Below, piece by piece: positions 44,384-53,310 of a DNA stretch of 64,000 nucleotides. The stretch's first letter is position 1; every line of letters starts with the position of its first letter. Under the pieces are notes generated by a model that searched no databases, was not told the origin of the DNA, and saw only the letters and a list, made by a program, of their open reading frames with translations. The DNA is from SHAN690 sp040221375 (lineage in GTDB: Bacteria; Bacteroidota; Bacteroidia; Flavobacteriales_G; Salibacteraceae): positions 13,280-77,279 of the forward strand of contig JAVKEP010000089.1 of NCBI GenBank assembly GCA_040221375.1. The letters are read 5' to 3'. Made by a program: the position numbers and the translations under genes.

Positions 44384-45866
44384 CACCAAGTTTCTTCAGT
44401 CCGAGCAGAATGAACTCCCTCAGGTCTTCTGAGAACGGAAACCGCATAACGACAATCAAAAACACGCCCCCAACGACGACGGTTCGCACTGCGATGAGCA
44501 CCAACGGATGCTCGAATGGGTAGGGAAGAAAATATCCCACCGAGAAGATCACCCCCAACCACAGGACTGCGTAGAAGTTGGTCCATTTAAACGGCTGCAT
44601 CTTCAACTTGATCCAGACGATCAAGAACAATAGAATATTGTTGGTGAAAAAGGAAATCGCCGTTGCCAAGGCAGCACCTGTAATGCCATAGCGAGGAATG
44701 AAATAGATGTTGGTACCAATGGCCGTAGCTATTAGGACTAATCGAGTCCATAAACTGTAGCGATAATGTTCAGACACTTGAAGGATTTCGATATTGCACC
44801 CCGTGGCGATTGAAAACAGCTTCGAAATGCCGATAAAGAAAACCACCCATTTACCGGCACTATACAGCTCTCCATTGGGAATCAACCGAAACAGGTCATC
44901 GACGTTGATCCAAACCAAGATGAAGATGATTCCGCCTGCAATGAGCTGATTTAAGCTGGTTTTATGGTAAATATCTTGGATGTTTTTGGTGTTCTGATTC
45001 TTCCAAGCATTTGCAATGACCGGTACGGCAATTTGGGTTATCGACCTCCGGGGCAATTCAATGATCATCCCTATGGACAGCGCAATTGTATATACCCCAG
45101 CCGCCGAGAGTCCAGACAGCGAAGCCAGCATCCATGAATCAATGTTGACGATCATCGACCCGCTGACCATGTTTGCAATTACAAATAAACCGTAGGGAAT
45201 CATTTCCTTTCTCAGCTTCGGATCGATCAAGGACAAGTCGGTTTTTAGCTTCAGCTTTCCATTTCTGGCGTAGGTAATCAGCAACCCGACGAAGATGAGC
45301 GCATGCGCAAGGATGTACATGTAAACCAGCCACTCGGTTGCTAATTCCATAAAGTAGTAGACCAGCACAGAAGCGATGAAAAACACCTTCAACAGGATCG
45401 CCTCATACACATTGGGAATCGTGATGTTATAATCTGATCGGTAATATGCCCGAAGCAAGGAAACGCCTCCGACTAGGAATATCAAGATCGGAAGCAGCTG
45501 AAAGAACCCTGCCAACAAAGGCGAATTCTCGGCGAATGAAGCGATCAACAACGGCTCCAATACGTAGAATAGCAGCAACATGAAGACGGTACCTATACCG
45601 GAAACCAAGAGCGATAAATACCTGAATGCCGAAGCTGCGTTCTCGTCGCTAGAAAAGTATGGATAGTACCGGACAAACGTACTTGGTATTCCCAGCAGCA
45701 GAAAAGGCGATATCAACTTGGCCATATCCACCAGTACCCTTACCAAACCAATTTCTTCTGCTTCTAGGAAGCGTGGATAAATAAAAAGTGACAGGACAAA
45801 ACCCAGCGCAATGCCCAGGTACAATGCCACACTTGAAAACGCGCTCTGTCGTCGAATGACCCCCAT
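44376..45866 (-). CDS. MOP-superfamily polysaccharide flippase (Wzx-like)
   Basis: A 496-aa protein with about 14 membrane helices, of the polysaccharide transporter/MATE-like MOP family. It has the typical opening ALYLGIALGFVLSLFIYPRF and YGITGAALATAISFFTNNI. It flips lipid-linked sugar units across the inner membrane. ATG 45866 (MGVIRRQSAFSS) is preferred over 45932. It is the last gene of a minus-strand operon starting at 48096 or 50507. Confidence 0.9.
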   Translation of the reverse strand: MGVIRRQSAFSSVALYLGIALGFVLSLFIYPRFLEAEEIGLVRVLVDMAKLISPFLLLGIPSTFVRYYPYFSSDENAASAFRYLSLLVSGIGTVFMLLLFYVLEPLLIASFAENSPLLAGFFQLLPILIFLVGGVSLLRAYYRSDYNITIPNVYEAILLKVFFIASVLVYYFMELATEWLVYMYILAHALIFVGLLITYARNGKLKLKTDLSLIDPKLRKEMIPYGLFVIANMVSGSMIVNIDSWMLASLSGLSAAGVYTIALSIGMIIELPRRSITQIAVPVIANAWKNQNTKNIQDIYHKTSLNQLIAGGIIFILVWINVDDLFRLIPNGELYSAGKWVVFFIGISKLFSIATGCNIEILQVSEHYRYSLWTRLVLIATAIGTNIYFIPRYGITGAALATAISFFTNNILLFLIVWIKLKMQPFKWTNFYAVLWLGVIFSVGYFLPYPFEHPLVLIAVRTVVVGGVFLIVVMRFPFSEDLREFILLGLKKLGVS

Positions 45867-45868
45867 GA

Positions 45869-47137
45869 TTACGTGTCGTAGGTGCTTAGCATTTCCTTTT
45901 GAGTAATCCCAGTTACATTCCGCTGCTTGCACAAATCAAGGATCGCCTTATACACTTCGAGGTAACCGGCAAACTTCATGTCTGAAAAATACTTGTTGTG
46001 CCAAAGGACGGAGATCACAGCGTTGCTGGCGTGTTGATCAATGAGGGAGAGGGACTCTTCCTTGAAGGATTTCAAGGAAAGCCGCTTGTACGTCCAATTT
46101 GTGGTGTCCATGATCATCAGCGGAACATAAGTAGCTTCTGTAGGCCGCATCCGACGGAGGTCAAAGGGCTTATAGGGCAAGGCGAAATTGTTCCTCAATC
46201 CGAATTCCTCGGCAAATCCGAGTGAAAAATCCAACTTCAAACCCGCCTCGTCGATGTCGGTAAAGTGCTCCGGAATTCGCAAGCGTAAGAAGTGGTTTCG
46301 ATTTGACGCACATGCAAAAGGGAGTTTTTCCAGTTCCTGTCGAAAGCTGAGCGGCCCAATGGCTTTGTGTATCCCTTGTTCAAAACTGCGCAGACGAATA
46401 CGCTCCATTTGAGATAGAATTTTTGGGTCGTCAATGGCATAGTCCGCATTGCGTAACTTCCGTTGATCGACCCACACATCGCCCTTCTCTACCAGCCAAA
46501 AGAAGGTAGATTTTAGGTCATACGCATCGTTGATATCCATAATGCGATCCATGTTAAACCAACGCGGCTTACGCATTACTTCTGAGAAAACTATTCGCAG
46601 CAGCCAGTCCAATCTGCCTTTGCTCAAGGCGTACATCCCATCTTGTTTAAAGCTTCTGTAGAGTCCATCGTTGTCATGCGAAACAAAAATCCTGCTGGGC
46701 TGATCTGTCCAAGTTCCCAGTTGAAATTGCTCCAAGAACAACTTGAAGTGCTTGAGAACTAAGTTTTCTGAAACCACCCCAAACTTGCACTGGTAAGACG
46801 ACTCAAATGGAAATCTACCAATCTCATCCGCTTCCCCTCTTCCGTATTCTTGGAGATAGTTGACCATGTAAACCACCGTCGATAAATGGTCTACTGCGCC
46901 GTCATTCAGCCTTACCTCAGGACCTTCGGTGAAAATCGCATTCAAAGGCATTTCCCCCTGTAAACAATCACAAAACGGCCGCGAAACCTCGATCGCCGAT
47001 CCGCTTCCTTCCAGTCCTATCGTAACTCCATTTCGTCCAGAGGCGCTGACGTATTTGAAAAGTTGGTGCAGGGTGTGTCCAAACACATCGTTGGCTGCCC
47101 CGTTCAAATCAATATTGAATGTTGAATCCGCGGTCAT
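45869..47137 (-). CDS. Polysaccharide deacetylase-family protein
   Basis: A 422-aa protein with the metal-site strand VSHDNDGLYRSFKQ (His-Asp-x-Asp) and, further on, KSTFFWLVEKGDVW and a late VISVLWHNKYFSD, as in NodB-type deacetylases with an N-terminal DUF7033-like region. It probably de-N-acetylates surface polysaccharide. ATG 47137 overlaps the preceding stop (ATGA) and is preferred over 47173. Flippase start lies 2 bp after its stop. Confidence 0.78.
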   Translation of the reverse strand: MTADSTFNIDLNGAANDVFGHTLHQLFKYVSASGRNGVTIGLEGSGSAIEVSRPFCDCLQGEMPLNAIFTEGPEVRLNDGAVDHLSTVVYMVNYLQEYGRGEADEIGRFPFESSYQCKFGVVSENLVLKHFKLFLEQFQLGTWTDQPSRIFVSHDNDGLYRSFKQDGMYALSKGRLDWLLRIVFSEVMRKPRWFNMDRIMDINDAYDLKSTFFWLVEKGDVWVDQRKLRNADYAIDDPKILSQMERIRLRSFEQGIHKAIGPLSFRQELEKLPFACASNRNHFLRLRIPEHFTDIDEAGLKLDFSLGFAEEFGLRNNFALPYKPFDLRRMRPTEATYVPLMIMDTTNWTYKRLSLKSFKEESLSLIDQHASNAVISVLWHNKYFSDMKFAGYLEVYKAILDLCKQRNVTGITQKEMLSTYDT

Positions 47138-48096
47138 TTCCGTTTGAAAAGGTCGTACAGCTTCATCAACCACGTGCGGTTCTTCGAAATCTTCATCAAT
47201 GGAACCTGCTCGCCACCGAAACTTCTAAAAAAGGATTCGATGCCCCGATCCATGCTCCCTTCGAAATTGAATTCCTTTTCATTGTCCATCGCATAGGAAA
47301 TGGCGTCTTCCAACAGCAAGCTCACTGCTCCCGAATTTCGGTATTCAGGGTCAGAACCGCTCAACAGATAATACACGCTGTTCGCGTCTTCGATCAAGAA
47401 TATTACGCTGTGCAGTCTACCTTCTTCATCCCTCGCCCCTTTGATCAGTCCGCAGTTCTTATCGCGACAGGAGGCATATAGTTCTCGGATTACGTGAGGA
47501 TCATTTGGATACTTCTTATTCTTAGCAGAAAATGTCTTTTGAGCCAATTCTATCAATTGATCAATCGTAACATCGTCGGTAGACACAATGGATTTTCTCG
47601 CTTTTTTTATGGTTGACCTCACCGAAGATCTAAACTGCATGCGCGCTTCTTCGGCTCCCGTTCCACGCGCGATCACGTAGGTGTAAAAGGTCGTTCCGTG
47701 GTAGCCATTCCACTTGAAAGGTAGCCAATTGGAAATGTTCTGGTACAACTTAATGTTTACTCGATCGACCTTCGGTAATCCTTCAGCAATTGCCGTGAGC
47801 ACTTCATTTTCTCTCGATTTGGCACTCACTGGCTTCATATTGTCGGGAACGGCAACATGGATGCATGTATACGGCTGCAGCTTTGTATTCACGATGGCCG
47901 ATTGTCCCATCACCTTGGTTTGAAAAAACGCTATGGAACCGATAAGCTCCCCCTTTTTTTCGACCAATACACAGTTCCAATGATCAGGGCCACACACGAT
48001 ATCGAGGTACCAGGGCTGTGCGAAGATGGGTGCCTTGGCTTGCTCGGCTATAAATGTCGTATACGTTGATTTGTCTGAAACTGTGTTGATACTCAT
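47134..48096 (-). CDS. FemAB/GNAT-like acyltransferase
   Basis: A 320-aa protein of the double-GNAT FemAB-related type: FAQPWYLDIVCG and KKGELIGSIAFF near the start, RSSVRSTIKKARK in the middle, and YYLLSGSDPEYRNSGAVSLL and FEGSMDRGIESFFRSFGG near the end. Family members add amino acids or acyl groups to peptidoglycan or polysaccharide. In this operon with a deacetylase and flippase it likely acylates the freed amine. A 247-bp gap separates it from the aminotransferase gene upstream. Confidence 0.82.
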   Translation of the reverse strand: MSINTVSDKSTYTTFIAEQAKAPIFAQPWYLDIVCGPDHWNCVLVEKKGELIGSIAFFQTKVMGQSAIVNTKLQPYTCIHVAVPDNMKPVSAKSRENEVLTAIAEGLPKVDRVNIKLYQNISNWLPFKWNGYHGTTFYTYVIARGTGAEEARMQFRSSVRSTIKKARKSIVSTDDVTIDQLIELAQKTFSAKNKKYPNDPHVIRELYASCRDKNCGLIKGARDEEGRLHSVIFLIEDANSVYYLLSGSDPEYRNSGAVSLLLEDAISYAMDNEKEFNFEGSMDRGIESFFRSFGGEQVPLMKISKNRTWLMKLYDLFKRK

Positions 48097-48343
48097 CCGC
48101 TTTGCGGTTAATGCATGAAATTTCTTCTCAGGAGTCTCCTCTTAACGTCTGTTTTTGATTGTCATTGGGTGATGCCATTGTTGAGCTCCCCTTCTAACTA
48201 TGAATTCCACCTCGAAACTATTGAAATTTCGGAGTTTGTGACGCCTTCGAATGCATGATACCTGACACGGCGATGTGAAATAAATCGACCATCTCTGGGA
48301 ACATACAAGGCAATCAGAAATGAACAGGGCGCATGGTCGCTCA

Positions 48344-49525
48344 CTAATCGAATTCAGTGTTCCATACCGGAATGTTCAGCACGTTCTTTGCAACATACTC
48401 GCTCTCGTTAAGGGCTTGATTCACGAAAACGTTAGGGTTGGACTGGTATTTCTCAAACAGCGTAACAGGCCAGTTAAAATTTCCAACCTGCCATCCTTTT
48501 TCACCAAGCCGCCTTTTCAAATCGCCTGAAGGATCGATCAATGCGTACCGGTTCCATTCGATCTTGGACCCCTCATGCACCGGCACTTCGAAGCCTTGGC
48601 TCGACATCCACGCCTCGAGTCGAGCTACGGCGCCCGTATTCGATTGCCATCGACTAAACTGCTTATAGATCAACTGCCGCTTTTCACCGTGCTGACGGCA
48701 CACAGTTATCCGCTCAGACTTCAGCCGTGAAGTCAGTTTTGCGATCAACTTCCAACCGGCTCGAAAGCTGGAACTGCCGTGATACAACTCCACCATGCGG
48801 GCGTCTGAAAATCCAAGCGAATGAAAGAATGCGATCGCCCCTGTGCGATCCAATCCCGGGAGAAAGGTCTGTGGTGCGGTCAAATGCATCATGCTTCTCA
48901 ATAAAATAAGCTCCTTCTTCGCCAAGTCATCAGGCACTACAGGCAGGCGTTCGAAAGAATCGATCAGCCTTGCACGTAACGAACCCTCCACATTGCCGAC
49001 GGTAACTGCCCCGCCATACAGCGCGGTAAAGGGTTTGTCAAACGCCATGGAGTGCAAACAAACTGCGGCTTTCTCACCCAACACCACTCCATTGCGACTG
49101 GAGCCGTGGGCGTGTGACAGGTCCTCGATGAGTGCGATTCCGTTGGCATTACAATGCGCAGCAATTTCCTCGTACTCTTCGTTAGGAATTCCTTGGTAGT
49201 GAACCAAAATCAATGCATCAAGGGTTGCAGTTTCTCTTTTTAATGAAGGAAGGCTGATCGACATATCGCTCCGCTTTACGTCGAGAAGTACAGCCTTAGA
49301 ACCTGACTGAAGAATGCCTTGGATGAGGGAATCGCAGTTGAAGCTGCTCAGAGCAACATTGAGGTCTTCCTTTCCAAGATGCATCTTGTACTCCTCCAGG
49401 AAAAATTTCAGTCCAGCCCTACCCGAGTTAAAGAACAGCGTTGAAGCAAAGAAGTCCGGGCGCTCAACCGGGGCAGATTCGAAATCTTCCTGCACTAAGT
49501 ATTTCGGTCTCGCCCTACAGATCAT
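48344..49525 (-). CDS. DegT/DnrJ-like PLP-dependent aminotransferase
   Basis: A 393-aa PLP enzyme. It has LFFNSGRAGLKFFLEEY (phosphate-binding region), LIEDLSHAHGSS (Asp for the pyridine nitrogen) and SMAFDKPFTALYGG with the Schiff-base lysine. The DegT family aminates keto-sugars for amino-sugar synthesis, which suits this cluster, but the sequence is divergent and the substrate may not be a sugar. Start overlaps the sulfotransferase stop by 11 bp. Confidence 0.75.
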   Translation of the reverse strand: MICRARPKYLVQEDFESAPVERPDFFASTLFFNSGRAGLKFFLEEYKMHLGKEDLNVALSSFNCDSLIQGILQSGSKAVLLDVKRSDMSISLPSLKRETATLDALILVHYQGIPNEEYEEIAAHCNANGIALIEDLSHAHGSSRNGVVLGEKAAVCLHSMAFDKPFTALYGGAVTVGNVEGSLRARLIDSFERLPVVPDDLAKKELILLRSMMHLTAPQTFLPGLDRTGAIAFFHSLGFSDARMVELYHGSSSFRAGWKLIAKLTSRLKSERITVCRQHGEKRQLIYKQFSRWQSNTGAVARLEAWMSSQGFEVPVHEGSKIEWNRYALIDPSGDLKRRLGEKGWQVGNFNWPVTLFEKYQSNPNVFVNQALNESEYVAKNVLNIPVWNTEFD

Positions 49526-50507
49526 ACGTACTCCAATTGTAGGTTTCGATGATTTCTTTCATGCGCCGATAGTCCTCTTCGCTGCATCGTCTACCTGTAC
49601 TCGCTCTCAGTTGATACGGCACATCAAACTCAGCCGGAGGGCCCGAGGGAAAAGCAAAACGATGTACACTAGCGATCGTCCGGTTTGGATCAGCGCACAA
49701 TTTTTCGTAGCTCAGCACCAGTTTGTCACGTTCCTGCAGGCCATCAAAGTCTTTGAGGATCTGACGTTCGATGTAGAAGATTTGCCCAATGATCTGATCC
49801 AGCGGATCCCGTGTTTTCAGCTCTTCGTATTCCTTTGGCCGTATACTCCACCAAGTGTTGGGGTTACCATAAATGTCTTTTCGCGCCTTTAGTATGGATT
49901 GACCTGTAGCCAATGGATCTCGTTGGATAAAGATGAACTTCGCTTCAGGAAAAACCTCCTTCAAGTAAGCGATCCGCTGGCCGGCGTTCATGTTCTTGAA
50001 AAGGAATGGCTTCTTATAGTTCTCTATCGGAATCCGTATGGATTGCCTAAAATAGCGGGCGGCTTCAGGGGTTAGGTCCTTTTTTGATAAGTAATGCCGG
50101 TCTTTGGGCATGTGCGTGTACCAAAACGCTCCGCACTCACTCGGCGCGCCCCAGCCTGCATTGAACGTGCCCCCATAACTCGAACTCAGATCATAGCGTT
50201 CCTTTTTCCGAATCCATCTTTGCTCGTATTCAAATCCTGTGTTTAACCAACTAGAAAATACATGGACAAAATTGCTGATGTAAACTACATCTAACTCGTT
50301 GGCCAAGATTTGATAAAACAAAGTTGAACCAGATCGAGGGGCCCCAACGATGAACACCGGAGCGAAAGTGGAAGGCGCATTCACCTCTCGTCCTTTGACC
50401 TTGGCTTTTTCCTGTGCGTCCAGGAACCAAGAAAGGCTGATATGAACCAGTCCGCTAAAGACCCCTGGGGGACGTAGTTTTCGACTTAGTTTTTTAGTGA
50501 TCTTCAA
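49515..50507 (-). CDS. Sulfotransferase-family protein
   Basis: A 330-aa sulfotransferase with the PAPS loop VFIVGAPRSGSTLFYQIL and the 3'-phosphate strand FIFIQRDPLATGQSIL. The start is TTG 50507; no nearby ATG gives the basic N-terminus KITKKLSRKLRPP. It heads the minus-strand operon and is divergent from the PLP operon across 172 bp. Acceptor unknown. Confidence 0.87.
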   Translation of the reverse strand: MKITKKLSRKLRPPGVFSGLVHISLSWFLDAQEKAKVKGREVNAPSTFAPVFIVGAPRSGSTLFYQILANELDVVYISNFVHVFSSWLNTGFEYEQRWIRKKERYDLSSSYGGTFNAGWGAPSECGAFWYTHMPKDRHYLSKKDLTPEAARYFRQSIRIPIENYKKPFLFKNMNAGQRIAYLKEVFPEAKFIFIQRDPLATGQSILKARKDIYGNPNTWWSIRPKEYEELKTRDPLDQIIGQIFYIERQILKDFDGLQERDKLVLSYEKLCADPNRTIASVHRFAFPSGPPAEFDVPYQLRASTGRRCSEEDYRRMKEIIETYNWSTYDL

Positions 50508-50679
50508 ATTGATCGATAATTATGAGCGGCGGTTCAAAGATGAATATTTAGAGCTTTTGGGTTCAACAGAAAAAAGTCACCACCTTTGTTCGTGTAATCA
50601 TAGGCCTTATAGCGATACAATAACAAAGGTTCATCGGCAGATTATTTGATATTTGCTGCTTAATACTGGATTTTCTCAC

Positions 50680-52074
50680 ATGGCTAAACCAACTTTTGAA
50701 GAACTACTCGTCGCGGGCGGAGACGAACGATTGGACTTGGACGAAAACGGTCTAAACAAATATTACGTCAATCCGACCAAATCAAAAGGCGTTTTCAACC
50801 GTGGCTCTTGCACATGCTCGTTCATCACAGAAGAGGCGAAGGCTCCTACCTACGAGCTGTATGAGTATTTACTCAACGACCCGGATTATGCGATGAAGTA
50901 CGACCACCTTCGCAAGCGAATCAAAGCCGCATTGGAAGAAGGAAATGAGCCTTTTGAGGTTTATTTGGCCCCCTCTGGAAGCGACTTGTGCTACTTTCCA
51001 TTGTTGTTTTCTGCTACCATTTCTCCCCAAAAACCGATTCTGAATATTGTCACCTGTCCTGAGGAATTAGGTTCAGGTTCGGTATTGGCTTACAAGGGCA
51101 ACTTCTTTTCTGAAAAAACCCAAATCGAACCCGTGGAATTGGCGGGTCCCTTGAATCCTAATGTCAGGATCGACTACATCCCTTTTCCGGCAAGGGATAC
51201 CGAAGGAGTAATCTTGGATCACAGAAAAAAGATCATCAACTGCATCGAAGAACACGAAGAAAGTCACACCGTGATTGTCAACTTGGTCATTGGCAGTAAA
51301 TCAGGCATTGAAGACAACATCTCCATCATCGAAGAGTGCCAACACCTAGACGTTCGTTGGGTGGTTGATATATGCCAATTGCGCGTTTCAAGAAAGCTCA
51401 TCCAGAAGTTGCTTTCTCTCAATTGCAGCTTATTGATCACTGGATCAAAGTTCTATCAATCACCTCCTTTTTGCGGGGCCCTCATCGTTCCAGAAAAACT
51501 CAACAAACGCATCCAAGCTTCCAAGTGCAAAGAAGAGGTCACGCGAGGCTTCGACCGTGTGTTTTCTTCCTATGATTTCCCGCTCGATTCCATCTTTCGA
51601 CCGTTCTTCAAAGACCACGGAAATGACGGACTCTTGCTTCGTTGGGAAGCAGCTATCTTCGAGTTTGAGGCGCTATCAGAGTACAAAGAAAGCGAAGTGA
51701 TTCGCGTTGTAACAAAGTGGAATACCCATATCCACGAATACATGAATGCTCGATTGGATGTCTTCGAGTTGATGAGCGATCAGGACAAGACCAACAAATC
51801 CATCATCTCCTTCAGAATCAAGAAAAACGGCGCCTACTTATCTCATGATGAGCTGAAAAATCTGTACAAGCGAATTTGTCTAGAGGGCTACAAGTGGATG
51901 CCTAAATATGAGTTGATTACCATCGGCCAACCTGTTGCTTATGCGGCGGGATCGTTTTTGCGCTTAGCACTCGGGTCCTTCAACGTCAGAAAGTTGATCG
52001 ACCGGGAATTGGATCTTCGCGACGACACACAGCTTTTAGACACCTTATGCATCATCCTCAATGACTCAGAGTGA
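50680..52074 (+). CDS. Fold-type I PLP enzyme (aminotransferase or decarboxylase)
   Basis: A 464-aa PLP protein of the class V/decarboxylase-like group: YLAPSGSDLCYFPLL (phosphate-binding Gly-Ser), WVVDICQLRVSRKL (Asp for the pyridine nitrogen) and ITGSKFYQSPPFCGAL with the Schiff-base Lys. ATG 50680 (MAKPTFEELL) is preferred to 50653. I do not recognise a named family. It heads a three-gene operon with a decarboxylase-like enzyme and an amide synthetase, linked by GTGA, so it likely supplies an amino acid or amine for them. Confidence 0.75.
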   Translation: MAKPTFEELLVAGGDERLDLDENGLNKYYVNPTKSKGVFNRGSCTCSFITEEAKAPTYELYEYLLNDPDYAMKYDHLRKRIKAALEEGNEPFEVYLAPSGSDLCYFPLLFSATISPQKPILNIVTCPEELGSGSVLAYKGNFFSEKTQIEPVELAGPLNPNVRIDYIPFPARDTEGVILDHRKKIINCIEEHEESHTVIVNLVIGSKSGIEDNISIIEECQHLDVRWVVDICQLRVSRKLIQKLLSLNCSLLITGSKFYQSPPFCGALIVPEKLNKRIQASKCKEEVTRGFDRVFSSYDFPLDSIFRPFFKDHGNDGLLLRWEAAIFEFEALSEYKESEVIRVVTKWNTHIHEYMNARLDVFELMSDQDKTNKSIISFRIKKNGAYLSHDELKNLYKRICLEGYKWMPKYELITIGQPVAYAAGSFLRLALGSFNVRKLIDRELDLRDDTQLLDTLCIILNDSE

Positions 52075-53300
52075 GTCGCGCAGACACAAATAAGATCAAA
52101 CAACAATTCGAATCGGTAAGCCAATCGAGCTTACTCGATGAATCGGATACTTCCTTCATTTATTACGATTTCAAAATCCTAGATGATCGAATCGCTTCGG
52201 TTCGTGAGGCGTTCGGAAAATCTGCCATCCATACCGTTGCCATAAAGAGCAATCCGCTGACCAAGGTCTTGCAGCACATCACCGCGGCGGGCATGGGGCT
52301 AGAATGCGCCTCATTCGAGGAAGTTCTCCTTGCTCAAAACGCAGGATCCAAGTTTATCGCATGGGACAGTCCAGCGAAGTCGCGCAAAGAAATGCTCGCC
52401 TCCAACGAGGTGGATGGCCTGATGATCAACGCCGATAGCCTCAGGGAGCTGGAAATGCTTCTAGCGCTCAACCAAACGGCCAAAATCGCACTTCGCGTCA
52501 ACCCAGAAATCGATACCGGAGCCCACACATCCATGAACGTTTCGGGTGCTCGGTCTAAATTTGGTGAGCCCATTAGCCATCGTTCCCAAATAGCAAACGC
52601 CGTGCACTCGGCCAACGGAAGAGTCAGTGGAATTCACGTGCATACGAGTTCTCAAACCGCCGATTTTTACAAGATGGTCACTGCCGTCCGTAAGGCCATA
52701 GATCTTGCACTCGAAATCAACCAACATCGTCCGAATACGATCCGCACCATCGACATTGGAGGTGGTTTTCCTGCTGAGTATAAGGAAGGCGATGCGTTTA
52801 GCATTTCCTCCTACTCGAGTGCCTTAACATCCGCGTGCCCCGAACTCTTTGACGGTACGTTTGATTTGGTAACCGAATTTGGGCGGTACTACCACGCAAA
52901 TGCTGGCTGGACCGCAACCAAGGTGCACGATGTGAAAAGGGTGGAGGGGCATCAAGTCTTGATTGTGCATGTGGGTGCAGACCTTTTTCTGCGAGAAGCT
53001 TACAATCCGGGCGTCTGGCACCACGATATGATTACGCTTTCTTCATCCCAAGCTAATACCGTTAAGAGCGACGTTGGAGGACCGCTCTGCTTTGGAGGAG
53101 ATTACATCGCGAAAAATATCGATCTCCCCGAAGTGGAACCAGGAAGTTGGCTGATCATCCGTGATACCGGAGCAAACAGTTTTTCCTTGTGGTCTCGTCA
53201 TTGTAGCCGCGCCTTCCCCAAAGTCATTGCTCTGAACGATGACCTGATGATTCTTAGGGACCGTGATTCATTCGAGGATATTTTGAACTTTTGGAGCTGA
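52071..53300 (+). CDS. Fold-type III PLP decarboxylase (DAP/ornithine decarboxylase-like)
   Basis: A 409-aa alanine-racemase-fold decarboxylase. The PLP lysine is in HTVAIKSNPLTKV, with GIHVHTSSQ, the phosphate-binding TIDIGGGFPAEY, EFGRYYHANAG and the acid/base VGGPLCFGGDYIAK (Cys and Asp of the usual GPxCxxxD). The family's GAY tyrosine is Asn here (DTGANSFS). It is not the housekeeping lysA by context; it likely decarboxylates or otherwise processes an amino acid bound for the next synthetase. The GTG start overlaps the upstream stop. Confidence 0.82.
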   Translation: MSRADTNKIKQQFESVSQSSLLDESDTSFIYYDFKILDDRIASVREAFGKSAIHTVAIKSNPLTKVLQHITAAGMGLECASFEEVLLAQNAGSKFIAWDSPAKSRKEMLASNEVDGLMINADSLRELEMLLALNQTAKIALRVNPEIDTGAHTSMNVSGARSKFGEPISHRSQIANAVHSANGRVSGIHVHTSSQTADFYKMVTAVRKAIDLALEINQHRPNTIRTIDIGGGFPAEYKEGDAFSISSYSSALTSACPELFDGTFDLVTEFGRYYHANAGWTATKVHDVKRVEGHQVLIVHVGADLFLREAYNPGVWHHDMITLSSSQANTVKSDVGGPLCFGGDYIAKNIDLPEVEPGSWLIIRDTGANSFSLWSRHCSRAFPKVIALNDDLMILRDRDSFEDILNFWS

Positions 53301-53310
53301 CACGACGCGC

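Noticed and set aside
52071..53300. Housekeeping lysA (diaminopimelate decarboxylase)
   Set aside because: The conserved GAY tyrosine is replaced by Asn and the gene is embedded in a specialised operon, so a lysine-pathway role is not supported.
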